From contig JAMZAV010001303.1 in assembly GCA_024449915.1 (NCBI GenBank), forward strand, positions 149,687-213,686: a DNA stretch of 64,000 nt, in the 5' to 3' direction. The notes under the pieces were generated by a model. The model saw only the letters and a list, made by a program, of their open reading frames with translations, was not told the origin of the DNA and made no database searches. Positions 23,963 to 37,610 of the stretch are shown here, in pieces; the stretch's first letter is position 1, and the number at the start of each line of letters is the position of its first letter. Both the position numbers and the translations under genes were made by a program. Origin of the DNA: Sweltsa coloradensis (Eukaryota; Arthropoda; Insecta; Plecoptera; Chloroperlidae).

Positions 23963-26900
23963 GTACGTAGAATGGAATTAATTCTAATGTGCGAGTTAGG
24001 TCCCATGTGCCATCACCAAGATAACTCACTCAAGGTTCCAACCGTAAATTTACTTACTGTTTCAAACTACAGATAATCTAATTTAACGCTTACGAATAAA
24101 TATTTCAAAGCTCAAACTATAATAATTAGTGGTTGTGGTTTTACAAAGAATAGACGTTTCCTTGAGAGTAAATAATACTCTTCTCAAAATTGGCGTAGTT
24201 AATATAAATTGGAATATTTCCTTTGTGCATATTTTGCCTTCAATAACCTTTGCTCCCGAAATTGAGTGAAGTTCAAACAAATTTATATTTTCAGAATTAA
24301 AATAGTTGAAATGGGAATACTTTCGTGAATGGCGCAAACATCTTTTTGATCTGTAAATGGATCAAACAAAGCTATGAACCAAACCATGACGTTAATTATG
24401 AAATCACACTAAAATGTTGTAGAATTGAAATTTCGAGGGGCTAGCTATATCTCGGCCCCTACAATGTTCGTCATTAACCTTAGGCTAGCCCTAGGGTAAT
24501 CACCACACTGCCGATATGTGATCGGAAAGAGATGACGCTGCCAATAGTAGTATGTGCTCTTTCTCCCAAACTCGAGGACTGTAGACTCCAATTTGGTGAG
24601 GCAATTTGCTAAATGGAGTCAAGTTGTGTCCAAGTTCATAGGGTACTTTCCCATTGAGCGAGTTCAGTTCATTTCGTCGGCGGAGTTCAGGCGTGACGAG
24701 AATTTCGGCGACAAAAATAAGAGCTATTCAATTTAAACGACTCTGCATTATTCTATTTTGCTTGAACCTGCTCAGCGCTGGCATGCTGAGATCTAATTTA
24801 GTTATAGGTAACTACTTACAGTTTAGCCATACAGATAGTAGCAATTATCAATTATTCATATTGAAGTTTATTGTTGTACTATTAGTATTCCATTTCCTCA
24901 TCACGTCAAACAAAGTCTGGGAGGAATCTATGTAAATCGTCTTTGCATGGGTATTCCTGTATATTGTGTCCTTTGCTGGACGCAAATTGTAGTCGACGCT
25001 ATTTGTATTTTGTAATCGTGCACATTACTTGCGGTACTAGTCACAAGAACATTTAATCTAAATTGATACTACAGAGATATAAGCTCATTATAATAAAATA
25101 TATTTTTAACAATAACTTCATGACAATTTACTAGCAATGAGGTGAATATTTCTTACATAACTATAATATCCATCATCTACAAACATCCGATATAATAGCA
25201 ATACGTCGACAATACATTTTTGTAATCATGTTTATAATGATGACGAGACAATTTCAAGTAATTAAGTAAAATTTGTTTTAGACGAATTGATTGTAATTAC
25301 CTTATAACAAACGAAACATATATATATCAATATGAGGACACTCACTAATTCATATTCACAATCATCACGCAAACTGTATTATTCATAATGATACAAAGCT
25401 AAAAAAACCAAAAATTATATAGATATTAATAATAAACTATAGAAAACGTTCTGGCTTGCGTCGTGCAAGAAACAAACCGCATAACACATACTGTTCAACG
25501 TGTATTAGACTATTTTATACTAAATAAATCCGAAAATCACTGTTGACACCTCGAAATTTGACCGAAAACCCAGAATTCAAGATGGCGGAAAAGATGGCGT
25601 CGTTTATTTTATTTTGAAAATCGATAAGTGTCACAAGCAACATGTCTAACATGTTTCAAGACATATAAATCCTCACTAAAATTCAAACCTGCACCATAGG
25701 AATTAATGGATAGGTCAATTCAGTGCAAGGCAGATCCAGGACCTTTGTAGCGGTTGGGACGAATAATTTTTTTTTTGAAACGAAGTTTTGTCAACATAAG
25801 AGAGGGTATTTATTTCAAAAACTTTAGTAGAACTAGGTCATGATATTTTAATTAATTACTTAACACTGTTTAGTGAGAAAAGCTGTATTTGTTCCGCAAT
25901 ATTCTGCCATGCCATGCAATGTCTGCCTGTCGCAGAAAGTGAATAATTTTCGAAATATTGCAACATAATTAAAGCTTATTTTCACCTAAGAATAGTAGTT
26001 AGTAATTAATTTATAAATAATAATATAAGAGGGCTTATTGATGTTTGGCGCTAAATTTCCATGCAGGCAGTTTGTACATCACGTTGTCTGTTTTAGGTAT
26101 CGAAATCCATATGGATATTCAAATTTAACCCTTTAAATAAAGAGGAAGGATCGCTATCTGCCCCTCCCCCCAGTGATCCGCCAATGATTCGTCGTTGATT
26201 GACCTTACGGAATAATTTCAGATTATTGTTACATTTTTATAGTCTGTTTAGTAATATAGTTACAATCTGCATTTGACAGCGGCCTCGATGAAATCGTAAC
26301 TGGCGACGACATCTCGCTCCAGCAATGAGCAGCATTACCCCGGGTATTACAGTGGCCATCAACTGCACATAGTGGTTTTGTCAAGTGTGATAATTACAAC
26401 TAGGGATACAGTTTAGGCGAGCTTCAATTATTCAAGCGAGGGTAATACAAATCGTCGTATTGATCTCGAGCAAATATTAGTACAAGATTGTTGGTGGTCC
26501 AGATTGTAGCCTTGTCTTAGCTTAGAGACAGACACTCCGAACCTTAGTCTTGATGAGAACCAACACTAGAGTCTATGACGTCACGACACGGGTCAATACA
26601 ATGAAACAATCAGAAGAATCTGAAATTGTTCTTTTTGTGGCCACATTACAACAGGATACAATGTCCCACAAATGCAATTTACCAAACATTTTAATAAGTA
26701 GAGTAACAAAATAGTGATGTCGATTTTCCTGAAAGATTCAATTTGGAAATTTTCTGCAAAAAAAAATACATTTTCTATGATGCCCTTCCATATATATTTC
26801 ATACAAAAATGCAATTAAGTCATTTCATGCACTTGAGTGCAGCTTAAGCCTAATAGAATGAAAAACAATGTAGGGTCTCACTCTTGTACAGACTTCTACC

Positions 26901-29900
26901 GAGCACTGACAAGACAGTGATAATAACTGACGCTTGGAAATTGAGATTTTTTCAGCAGAAATTGTAACGAATTCAGAAAATAATGCTCATCGTTATTGAC
27001 AATAATTGTCTCTTTTCAAGAAGAACTTTTAATATTACATAGTAAATCCGTTTTAGATTATAAAAGGGCAATATATTTTTCAGTTGTGTGACCCTATTAA
27101 AACATTTTGTAATTTATCAGGCCACGCGATCGTTACTGATATTGCGTAGGATAAGGAAGCAAAATTGTTGTGTCTTGTGTTGTAACTCATAAGACAAAAC
27201 GATGCCAACGTGTTGTTAATTACTGGTAAATTTATATTTCGCCTCGTTTAGCGTGTCACCTAATTAATCAGGTAGCTCTAAGTGGGCTAAGCTTATCGGT
27301 GTACATCTGGGTTTCGGTGCCAAACGGGTCAAACCACGGTCTAGAATCGCAAGCGTCATAACAGGACAAATAATTCAATAAAAGTGTGTTTTTTTTTCGT
27401 AAATCTTCATAAAACTCTGTTCCAAAGTCTATAACGGACGATATATCCCTTCTAACGACACAGGAATATAATTTCATTTAGCGATCTATGAAACTTTATA
27501 ATCTGTCTTCATGTTCACGAATAATAATTCCACCTAATTCGATTATGTCGTGAATTAATAGTTGCAATCTATTTTATCTTTGATGTGCACGTCATTGTGA
27601 TATGATGCACAGTAGGGGGTCCATTGTAATTTTCCTCGGGGCAATTAATGTTCCTAGGGGCGAGTTGGGCCTGTCAGTTCTAACCAACCTAGTATATTAA
27701 TGACAACAGGAAGATATTAATGAACCAGCTGATTGCGATAATGTAATATCTAATGACAACCCATAATCATGAATATCATTAGCGAGTATGGCTAGTGATT
27801 ATATCGGTGATTTGCCCTATAGTAATAATATTCTACCTGTTAATCTGGAAATGACAAAGGGGAAATTAGAATGTATGTGATATTGGCGTTATTATTTTCC
27901 ATAATTAAGACCAAACATAGTGGTCGATTGCATGTGTTGAATTATAACAATAACATGCACCATTGCGCTATTGCTGAAATCACTAAAAGCCCAATCATTG
28001 TATAGATTTGTGCAAGATTATCCTCATTGGATATGCCTGGATTGAACGTAACAATTATAACGACATCATTTATCCATTAAACATAGGCATGGATATTATG
28101 ATAATAGGTGAATTATGTTAATGTATCGGTAACTATTGGACTAGGATCTATTTCACCGTCCTAAGGGCATATATGAATTTGTAATTGCCCTACCATCATC
28201 AAGTTCACTTGCGATATTACTTAATTGATACGTCGAATGACGAGGGATCTGAGCAATGACCTGATTGGACCCGAAGGCGATTGGTTCATTTCGATTAGAC
28301 ATCATGATCAAGTCTAATTTAGTATTCCAGTGTAAATGCATAGGAATAACTTTGCTTGAGGCAGTGATTGCCAATTACGTTTATAGGCTTGTAGACGCTA
28401 TAGCAATGGCAAGAATAAAGTCTAGGAGTCAAAATTAAAGTTTTTAAAACCTTAGATCCCATATATGTCAACAATGTAGAAATGAGTGTCGCACTGTGGC
28501 CAGCTGCTGAGTATATAATACAAAGCATTCCCAGATAAATAGTGGATTATACTTATGGTTTTCATGGGTTTGATTCTCTAAAGTTATTAAGTATTTAAGT
28601 ATTGAAGTATGAAGAATTATTATTAAAGTTGAAATTCATATTGAGTGTGTGTGCAAATAAAAAGAAAACAATTCGATACATTACAAACAAAACGCAGACG
28701 ATCTACGCATATCTCCTGCCTTAGTTATTTCCAAGAAATAACAAATATTTTCAAGCTAACATTTACCCATTCATTTTTCTTTTCCTAACATTTCTCGTAT
28801 CCTTTTTTGCCTCAGATTATATTTTTCCAATAATTTATGTTTATGAAATTGAGTACCAAAATACATTATGTAACTTTGTAAGGAACTGTGCGTATTAACC
28901 AATGTTTTAAATTAATTATTTCAATAAAATCACTTAGTTTTACAGTAGGTCTATTTTGCTTTGTATAATATGTTACACTTTATTAAAAAAAGCAATTTTG
29001 TTATTACAACAGAAAAACTAAATAAAACGATGCTATAGGCTATATTATTTTGATACCATATAAAAGATTTGCAATTCAGAATAATACTAATGAGTAATGA
29101 ATTACAATACACTACGGACGTAAAGTACGGATTTAGCTTCTCTAAACTATGAATATTTAGCCGGTATTGACGTATAGAACTAAATCAAAGCACATATCGT
29201 AGACAATGTTGTTGCAAAAATTAAATGGTACATCAGTGAAACCAATATAAATCAAACATGTGTGGTGTAAATGGCATGCATAATTTGGCGCGCAGAAGAT
29301 TTAACAGTCACCATCCGACGAACATAAATACGACCTAAATTCACGAGCTTTCAAGCAATTTATGGGCATTGGTCAAAAGTTTAAATCGCTTGATTGAATG
29401 ATGTTGGGGCTAAGTGGTTCATATAAGTAGCCTACGGTGGCACTTAACGGATGGATTTAACTGGTGTTTTAATTTAGTTGTTGGGGCAATACGTTGTGTG
29501 AACTTTCGAATCCATGCTATATAATTCCATATTGCTGTAGACGCATAGGCCTACAACACAAAATAATAAACTAATAGCAACTGATTTGCGCTGTTCCATA
29601 AATTGTGTACGAATTTGTGTGAGTCTTCGTAATATAATAAGTGTTACTCACTTTTGACCTAACTGTCATTATAGACTGTCAAAAGGTGTGCGTGTTGTGT
29701 AGTTATTACCTAAATAATTAATAGTAATGAATAATTATTAACAGACACCTCTAACGTTAAATTTCACTTTACTGAATATTTTAGCTTAATTAAAACGACA
29801 AGGTGATAATTGAGTATTGCTTTGTGTATCTTGTGGTGCGGGCAGTGCCAAAGAGAAAGAGAAGGAGAGAGAGAAGGAGAGGGAGATATTTCCTTCAGGT

Positions 29901-31889
29901 TGAAACAAGACCATTACCGGCACCTTTCGTTTTACACGGATATTCACTTAGCTCAATTATTATCCGTGATTATTACCGTAGTGTGCGTAGTGAATACATA
30001 ATATTATAATATTGGCAAATTTCTATATACGAATAAACGCCTTCCATCCGCTTCTCATGCTACGCGGAGCTCTGCTGCAGTCACCCCCCCCCCCTCCCCC
30101 CTCCTCCCACCACTTGGATGACAGATCAATCCAAACCCTTGACACATGGGAAATTGAGGCACGTATATCCTACCCTTCACAGCAATGTGTGTCACGACGA
30201 CCATGTTCAATATCCAGTGGAGCAGATTGCTATTTAAAATCGCATTTCACCATCATTTAGTTTTTGTTTAAATTGGTACCATCAATAATCACTTATTAAC
30301 AGTATGAAGTGCCCGAGGCTTTAATGAGAGTTTTTTATGTTCGTAATTTCTAAAATTGAGATGAATTTCCAATATTTTAACATATTTTTCAATTCGAATC
30401 GATTTGCATCTCAATTTGATGCAACTATATAGTGATGATGACCTAATTAATGTGTATAACGACACAAGGCCAAAATGAACAAATTGTCTACTATACAAAA
30501 ACAAATATAAAGTCAATATTTTTTCAGTGACAGACAATGAAGAAGATAGCGAGAGCATTTGGAAATTACAATCATGGTTTAGACTACGCTGTAAGTATAG
30601 CTAATTAATAATAAATCTATCTACACATTTTTTTCACACCAGTTCAAGTGTGTCTTTGTTTTCCCCCAAATATAGGTTGTTGGTCGATGCATTGTTATGT
30701 TTCGTTGACAACAGCTTCAAGGGCAGTTGGCGTCAAGCTGGAACTTCCTAAGAACAAATTGAGATCCGTAATTTGTTTCCATGGTCTTATTTATTCATTT
30801 TGTATCTTGCAGTGTAAAATTTGAATGTATGTGAATGTAAATTAATGAATAATGTAGTAGTACAATACTATTTTATAGTGTGTCATAGCACCCTAATTTT
30901 GTCTGTATCACAGAGCAATCTTTAAAATATGTATATTGTATTTTCATAAGATAATAAAATACAAAATGCAATTTTGAATATAGGAAAAACGTTCAACGAC
31001 ATCTCAAAGTGGGTTAAAAATACTCGACACGAAATGTGGCGTTCTATTCTGATCGTTGTCGTTGATTTAGGGGAACATTTCACAGATCATTACCCGCCAC
31101 GCTCTTCCATTAGTTCCCGTGTTGAGACAATTTCTGTGTCTACTTGTCGATGATTGCTGGAGAGGACTCGAGACTGTTTGAAGACCGAGGGGGTTTGACA
31201 GACCGCATGTCGTCACTTCAGAGCTGTACCAGACCAGTGGGGCGGGTAGAATACAGTATAGGAGCCAGTACAGGTGGAACTATTCGCTCTCGAAACTCAC
31301 CGATAGTGGCTGATACTAATAGCGAATTGTTTACGTACTAGCTAGACTCTATAATAATATAGAGCTAGAGCCCCAGCTTCCAACAAATTGTCACTTTATT
31401 AATTGTTTCTAGTGTTTACATAAATCATATGTGAATCCTGGGGTTACTAATTAGCGATATATTGTGAAATGATTATGTAAAGGGAGGAAAGACCTTGACT
31501 GGAAGGTAAACTGTAAACTAAAAACTAAGGATGTTGGGATGTGAATTGTAGAATGAAATCAATTGCCCTGTACTTCTACAAATTGTTAATTTTAGGTATT
31601 TAGTAATTTAGTAGATTGTTGTTCAGAGAGTTTATTAAAATGTGCAAACAAATATTGAAAAACAACAAAATAATAATAAAAAAGACTGTCGAAAATTAAA
31701 TACTATTTTATAAGCTATCAAACTAAAACAAATATTTGGTTAGCAAAAAAAATCCGAAACAAACAATCAGGTAAAAACCAAACTTTCGCGAACGCGCGAA
31801 TCTTGAATCTACTGTAAACAAATCGTGAAAGCCGTTAATCATCAATAATCCAGACGTTATTTTATTCGGTGATGTGACACATTGGTTAT
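23963..31889. other. Long non-coding AT-rich stretch
   Basis: No gene is supported over this 7.9 kb. Items seen are a CAAGATGGCGGAAAAGATGG patch near 25580 resembling internal sequence of the transposon at 31892, a GA-rich run at 29849-29886, a C/T run at 30085-30109, and a moderately GC-rich patch at 31080-31340 whose 65-codon ORF has no recognised domain. Confidence 0.5.
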
Positions 31890-31891
31890 TA

Positions 31892-32062
31892 GTATAGGCA
31901 AATTCGACCGAAACTCGGTCCCAGACGGAAATAATTATTAGAAAGCTAATTCTTTTTGTAATACGTTCATTGGGGCCCCCTGTATATCTCGAGAAAAATC
32001 CCCAAAAATCCTACGTGGGGAACACCCTTAAATTAAAAAAAAAACGCCGCCATCTTGCAGTT
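31892..32062 (+). repeat. Left terminal inverted repeat
   Basis: This ~171-bp arm is inverted relative to 33958-34119. It carries an 18-bp imperfect insertion (CGACCGAAACTCGGTCCC, itself a small palindrome) at 31905-31922 that the other arm lacks. Confidence 0.75.
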
Positions 32063-32429
32063 TTCAAAAAAGTAGGGTCATTTACGACACTTTTTGTAAC
32101 CGTTGAGAGTCAATGACAATTTCTCAACGGATTTGTTCTCGAAGAGGGTTTTATAAACAATTTCCCCCCATGCCCCTCGCGAAAGCGTGGGCATACTCCG
32201 CCAGAGCCCAAAATCAAATATGGCTGCCATTTGCCACGTCTGACGCTATCTATGCAAGGGTTTAACCTAAAGTATCGCGTAGTAATGTGGTTTTTATGGT
32301 TTTGGGGGTCGAGGAATTCGCATCTGAAGTCGGTTTGGCGATAATACCCATTTTTTAAAATTCGAATCCAAGATGGCCGTCGATTTGCAGCTTGGAATAC
32401 CTCGGTTCTCGAAATCGTAGTAGAACTTT

Positions 32430-33909
32430 CATATCAGACTCGAATGAAAGCCCTGTTCAAGTATTTTGAATAATTGACAGTAGAACTATGACAAATTCTG
32501 TACGAAGCACTACAATCATTAGTGCACTCCCTATATGCACCATTACTGTTCGTCCGAATCTGTTGACTCCCACACTCACTCTTCTCATCATCGCTGCCTT
32601 TATCTTCACCACTATCATCTGGACAACCACGAGTTTTGAGCTGCTGGGGCAAGGGGGGTAGAGTGTGGCGCTCTGTCGGCCCTTCCCCTTTAGAATTTCC
32701 CCGCCGTGACCAATGGGGGACGGATGCTCTAGCAGCTCGTAATGGAGCTGGCAATACGCAATGTAATTCGTCCTTTGCACATGGAGATCCAACGAGTCGT
32801 CGTCAGGTGGGAGTCGAATCATACTCTTGTTCTTCATTTTGTGCCAATTGGAAGCTCTGGCTTGCGCGCAGGTAGTATCTGCAACTTTCAGCATAGACCT
32901 TTGAGAGGACAATGCCTTCATATTTGCTCTGACTTTGTCCTCTAGCTCCACACTTTCACCTACTCTTACAAGAATCTCTCTGGCCTCTGAATCATTGATT
33001 AATTTCTGCAATACTTTTTTTTTTTTGCATGCCCATAGAAACCTGATGTGTGGTCACTGCCTGTGATGACATGTAGATGTATGATGACATCGGCGACCTC
33101 TGCTGACAGTAGGGCATTGCAGTTTGATTATTGAATGCTTGCGTTTTATCAGCAGGTCTCCTCTGAATTGTTGTGAGACATAAGCTGCTTGTACATATAC
33201 ATCTGTGTTCTCGCTGTCTAGAACAACTGCTCCAGTATAATTCCCAGCTCTCAGCTTGGCATACGTTGAAAGCAGCATTGTGTCTGCTTCTGGATGCTTG
33301 AAGACGTACTCATCGCTCGTCACACCAGTGCTCACAGGTTAGTTGACGTATTGTCCTCACAATATATGACACCACTACGCAGCTGACCAATTTTTGCTTT
33401 CATCTGTCCTTCACAAGTCTCTGCAGTCTGACCTTATATCCTGAATTGACCATCAGCTTATGAATTCAGAAGCTTCTGGAAACGGGTCTTCAGGCTTAGG
33501 GAAAACATTTGGGATTTGTAGATGTTTTGCTGCCAGTCGATCGTGCTCATCATCCTTGATGCTAAAGGGAAGGTCTTACTTGTCGTCTAAGAGTAAGATG
33601 AGACGTGCATCAGCGTGGGCGTGAGAGAATTATCGAGCATATCTTATCAAGGTAGTCACTCCAGTGGTACCATAAGCCGTCCCGTTTCCTAGCCTCACGG
33701 TCCTCTGGTCTGGGGGTGGCTAGTCGCCAGATCATCATATGATCATCATATGCAGCGCGATGAAAGCACTTGAAGAAGTAGCCGAACTGCCTAATTGTGG
33801 TTGCAGTACTTCGATCAAGTGTGGGTAATGCAAGACTTTGTGAGAGCAGAAAGGACAGGCAACTGGAAGATTCATCTTTACTCCGTTCAACGCATGTTGT
33901 CACCTCCAT
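32430..33909 (-). pseudogene. Decayed gene with EADT...DTDV motif (uncharacterised invertebrate family)
   Basis: Three minus-strand ORFs (33909-33610, 33335-33054, 33011-32457) are pieces of one gene separated by stops and frameshifts. The middle piece has HPEADTMLLS and, ~25 residues on, VVLDSENTDVYV, spaced acidic motifs that I associate with a large set of uncharacterised cnidarian and arthropod proteins having a FEN/PIN-like acidic core. The fold is inference. The last piece has DSLDLHVQRTNYIAYCQ and HPSPIGHGGE, then an acidic serine-rich tail, also typical of that family from memory. Breaks lie near 33.34-33.6 kb and at 33.01-33.05 kb, where a T run (33008-33026) interrupts the frame. 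No intact product is possible. Confidence 0.6.
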
Positions 33910-33957
33910 GCAGCCTCTAAAGAACTATCTACTACTAAGTTATGGCATTTTTTTTTT

Positions 33958-34119
33958 AAACTGCAAGATGGCGGCGATTTTTTAAAAATTGAAGGATGTT
34001 CCCCAAGTAGGATTTTTGGTGATATTTCTGGAGATGTTAAGGAGGCCCCAAGGAACGTATTACAAAAATAATCAGCTTTCTAATAATTATTTCCGTCTCC
34101 AACCCTAATTTGCCTATAC
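33958..34119 (-). repeat. Right terminal inverted repeat
   Basis: The arm partner of 31892-32062. Its inner edge is CTGCAAGATGGCGGCG at 33961 and its outer edge is AATTTGCCTATAC. Confidence 0.75.
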
Positions 34120-34121
34120 TA

Positions 34122-35124
34122 TATGGCAATGAAGCTTTTAACTATTCCTTCGACCATAGAGAACTGGTTTTGTATATATTGAAGGACAACAACATCGCAA
34201 TTAGTGCCTGAACATTAAATTAAAGAAAAGTGGACAGAATAGAATTCAAATAAATTCAGAGACAAGGTTGACATTCTTTTGAAAATACTATGATCAGTTT
34301 TATAGTGGTTTCATTAGCCGCTAAAACAAACACAATTAAATTTACTACACTAGTTTATATTATGGCACAATTGGGTAACGTTTGAATAATGAAAATATAT
34401 ATATTTTGTAAGAAAGTGATACACACATTTCTAAAATTATGTATTGCTTTAGTTTAACTTAAAATAGAACAATATTTTTACTTGGAATTCTTTTGAGACA
34501 TACTTTTAGATATAGGACTTCTGCTAAAACATGCATTTCGAATTGAAAAACAATACATTCATTAAAGTCTATACTTATAATACCAGCATAACGACGTGAT
34601 ATTTTCCACGTATTTTTAATAAACTTTGCTGAATATGCGATTTTTTAAAACTCGTAGTGAGAACGATTAACGTGTTCTGAGACGTATATTTTAAATTTTT
34701 ATATTATAGATTTCCGCACCAATGATAACATGAATCCCATGTTATTTTTTAAGAGAACGTTTGAAAGTGAAATTAAATTACTACACGTGACTTCAAATAA
34801 TATCTATACAATAAGGCAGTTAACTAAAATATAAATATGCCGAAAATACATCGAATCATCATGCATGATGAATCATGTACGAAATGTCCGATTTTATCAT
34901 AATTCATGCACATATGAATACATTTTTATTAATATTAATTAATATTTGCTATAGTCATCTGCACCACCAATAATTTCTTCTTTGTAAACAAGCACAAATT
35001 TCATTCGAATAAAATTTTTACTCAACATAATATTTGTTTAAATTGGTTCAAGTTATAAATGTCGTATTTCTTAAGCCTTGAACTGAACTGTGATGAGACA
35101 ACATTTTGTATTATTGTTCTGCAC
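34122..35124. other. Non-coding AT-rich stretch
   Basis: Nothing was recognised. A short ATGCATGATGAATCATG palindromic patch lies near 34861. Confidence 0.5.
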
Positions 35125-35340
35125 TATATTTCTCGTGGGAAACCTGTTCAGGGTGCAACGCATGACCCTAACAATAGCTACTTTTTTAAAAAGAATAGGA
35201 CAATTTGTATTGTGAAGTGAATGTCCGAGAAAACTCAATCAAACGGGAAAAACCTCGGAAAAACTTCCACTCGGCGGGATTTGAACCAAGACCTCCTGAA
35301 TCAGTACCACGCTTTAGGCTTGAGCGGGAGCTACACAGTG
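35125..35340 (-). mobile_element. tRNA-derived SINE (minus strand)
   Basis: On the minus strand it starts near 35340 with a tRNA-like head (GTAGCTCCCGCTCAAG, CTGATTCAGGAGGTC, GGTTCAAATCCCGCC). It continues through a TTCCGAGGTTTTTCC block and ends near 35130 with GGTTTCCCACGAGA. Head, middle and end correspond in order to the plus-strand SINE at 43828-44050, which defines a family. ORFs at 35205-35490 lie across it and are not genes. Confidence 0.75.
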
Positions 35341-36527
35341 TTCAGAAGACAGCAACACCAAATCAAGAACACGCATCGTTTTGCTCCACTTAGCATATGC
35401 CAAGTAAGTATTACCAACGAACGTGACAAACTTGTTACTACACTAAAGTCTTACACATGTTTCGTTCCAATAACATTACGACACTGCTAAAGCAGGTTAT
35501 ATGAGTGCTAAACAAAACTTGAACAAGACAAAGAAATTGCACGGTTCCGTTGCTGCTCACACGAGTTACTGATTAGTGCATGGGTGTAGGGTGTTGAACT
35601 GTCATTATTCTACTTGCAACCGACTAGTACTGATAATACACTTTGGTTAGCTTGTGTGTGTTAACCATTGAAAGTTTGAAACTACTGTTCTCAGACAAAA
35701 GGCACCGCTACTTGTACTTATTTATTACAATATCATACTCTGTATGTTAAATTTGGAGGAATTAAATACGACAATGCCACAAACAGTTTTGGAAATAGTT
35801 GGAAAGACACGAAATGTATTTTGCACAATTGAGTATTAACCACTAACTTTGTATTCGTGGTCTCTCTAAACTATGAGTTTGCATCTTTATTATTCTTTGA
35901 AGTATCTAGGCCTAGTTCCTGAGTTCTGCCAGAATTGTGACTTGTTGGACCATCTCTTATACTAACCCTCGGTCATGAACCATCCACTAAAACTATTGGC
36001 TGCTCGATTCCTCCTGCTACGCACGCTCGACACGTAGTCACCTAGGCCAGCTGAATTTAACAACTAACCTTGTGTTTTACATGTATTAAGGTTATATGTT
36101 GGTGCATTAAGCCCGTTTTGAATGTGCTGAAAGTCCATAGTCTGTCCCGTTGAAATCATACAGAAAAGTTTGATTTCTGTGAGGAGAAGACTCATTTATT
36201 AGACGAGTATCAATATACAAACTAATGTGTAGACATGTATGTGGTTGATTCTTACATGACGATTTGTGTCATGATGAGTGTAAATATGAAATGGACTTCC
36301 TATGTCATAAATGGACCTTATTCTCCTTTGACTCCGTACTTACGTTTAACGGTAATATATAATTATTGTGATTGGCGTTACTATCAATATTTTCGTATTC
36401 TGTTAATATAATCAATCTGTTTCTAAGCAGTTAGGATAGTTCATATTAGGATAGTTCCGCCTAAATAACGTTATGACAGAAATTGACCTTTCCTAGACCA
36501 ATAATGTATTTCGGTAAATACTAAGCT
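35341..36527. other. Non-coding stretch
   Basis: No supported feature. Confidence 0.5.
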
Positions 36528-37161
36528 TTAAGGCTGTGTGTTCACCAAAAACCAAAATCCAAAATATGCATATAAAACAGTAGTTATAGAGTATGATCAT
36601 TAATCACCGTCTTTTGAAAAGATTCAAATATTTATTTTTTATTTTTTTGGTCGATGCAGTTTTCCTTTATTGCTACTTTTTTGGACGATTTTTGGTGCTA
36701 TGTTTTTCCAAAAGTATACCATTTGGATGGCTGATATTTTTATTGTAGCTTACACTCATCTTTGACTATAGAATGTGGTATTTTGAAATCTATAGCTTTC
36801 GTATCTTAAGAGCTTCCTTTTTGCTCTTTTGACGGAGCAAATACCACAAAAGTACCGGAAAATATAATACACTGTAAAATGTAAGGTATTAAAGATACAC
36901 ATTTCAAAATAACACATTCTATAGACAAAGATGAGTGTAAGCTACAATAAAAATATCAGCCATCCAAATGGTATACTTTTGGAAAAACATAGCACCAAAA
37001 ATCGTCCAAAAAAGTAGCAATAAAGGAAAAATGCATCGACCAAAAAAATAAAAAAATAAATATTTGAATCTTTTCAAAAGACTGTGATTAATGATCATAC
37101 TCTATAACTACTGTTTTATGCATATTTTGGATTTTGGTTTTTGGTGAACACACAGCCTTAA
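36528..37161. mobile_element. 634-bp MITE with long inverted arms, TTAA-flanked
   Basis: TTAAGGCTGTGTG at 36528 and CACACAGCCTTAA ending at 37161 bound two arms that are complementary for about 270 bp with few mismatches, leaving a loop near 36790-36880 with CAAATACCACAAAAGTACCGG. TTAA at both edges fits a piggyBac-like target duplication, though TA duplication is equally compatible. There is no coding. The whole unit would form a long hairpin RNA if transcribed. A degraded relative lies at 11558-12034. Confidence 0.85.
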
Positions 37162-37480
37162 AGTATAAATTCTCCCAAAATTAACTTTTCTTTCGGTGGA
37201 TTTAAAAATGTAGGCCTACATTAAAACGCGAAAATGTAAGAAAATATTTACATATTCTGTTTTCGGTAAAAACATATATAAATTTATACTGAAAAACATA
37301 ATTACTTATATTTTTAATGAAGCAACATAACTGAGTTCGTTGACCTTATTAGATCTTTCAATGTATCGTCAAAGTCGCGTATTGCGCAACAGGAACTCCA
37401 TCTCGCATTTATGAGGCGCGAATGATCTAGCATGCAACTATCGGAATCTCATATGAGGTGTGATTGATTTAGTGGCTGTC
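37162..37480. other. Non-coding stretch
   Basis: Nothing was recognised. Confidence 0.5.
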
Positions 37481-37610
37481 ATTGGTCAGCTGGCCTGCCT
37501 TCGTCGGGCTTTATATCGGCGCAGTGATGGTAAATCAATGCACCCAATGTCAAGGTCGAGGGTTGCAGATCGACATGGTGTCGATATCATCGATAAGCTT
37601 ATTTCCACTT
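37481..37610 (+). promoter_or_regulatory. Candidate promoter and first exon
   Basis: An inverted CCAAT box (ATTGG, 37481-37485) stands 25 bp before a TATA-like TTTATATC (37510-37517). About 95 bp later is a strong splice donor CTT/GTAAGT (37611). A start of transcription near 37540 would give a ~70-nt first exon carrying the hairpin ATCGACA TGG TGTCGAT (37569-37585). The arrangement is promoter-like, but each motif is short and no coding exon is identified downstream. Confidence 0.2.

Larger units (their letters stand above)
31892..34119. mobile_element. 2.2-kb TIR transposon with decayed reverse-strand gene
   Basis: The ends are inverted: GTATAGGCAAATT at 31892 and AATTTGCCTATAC ending at 34119, each flanked by TA (31890-31891, 34120-34121), consistent with a TA target duplication. 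The arms continue for ~165 bp with blocks GACGGAAATAATTATTAG, GTAGGATTTTTGG and CTGCAAGATGGCGGCG matching in opposite orientation. Between them lies a broken minus-strand gene (32430-33909). I do not recognise the superfamily. Confidence 0.75.

Noticed and set aside
32434..32945. Plus-strand ORFs at 32636-32945 and the minus ORF at 32434-32754
   Set aside because: They are shadows of the decayed minus-strand transposon gene in other frames.
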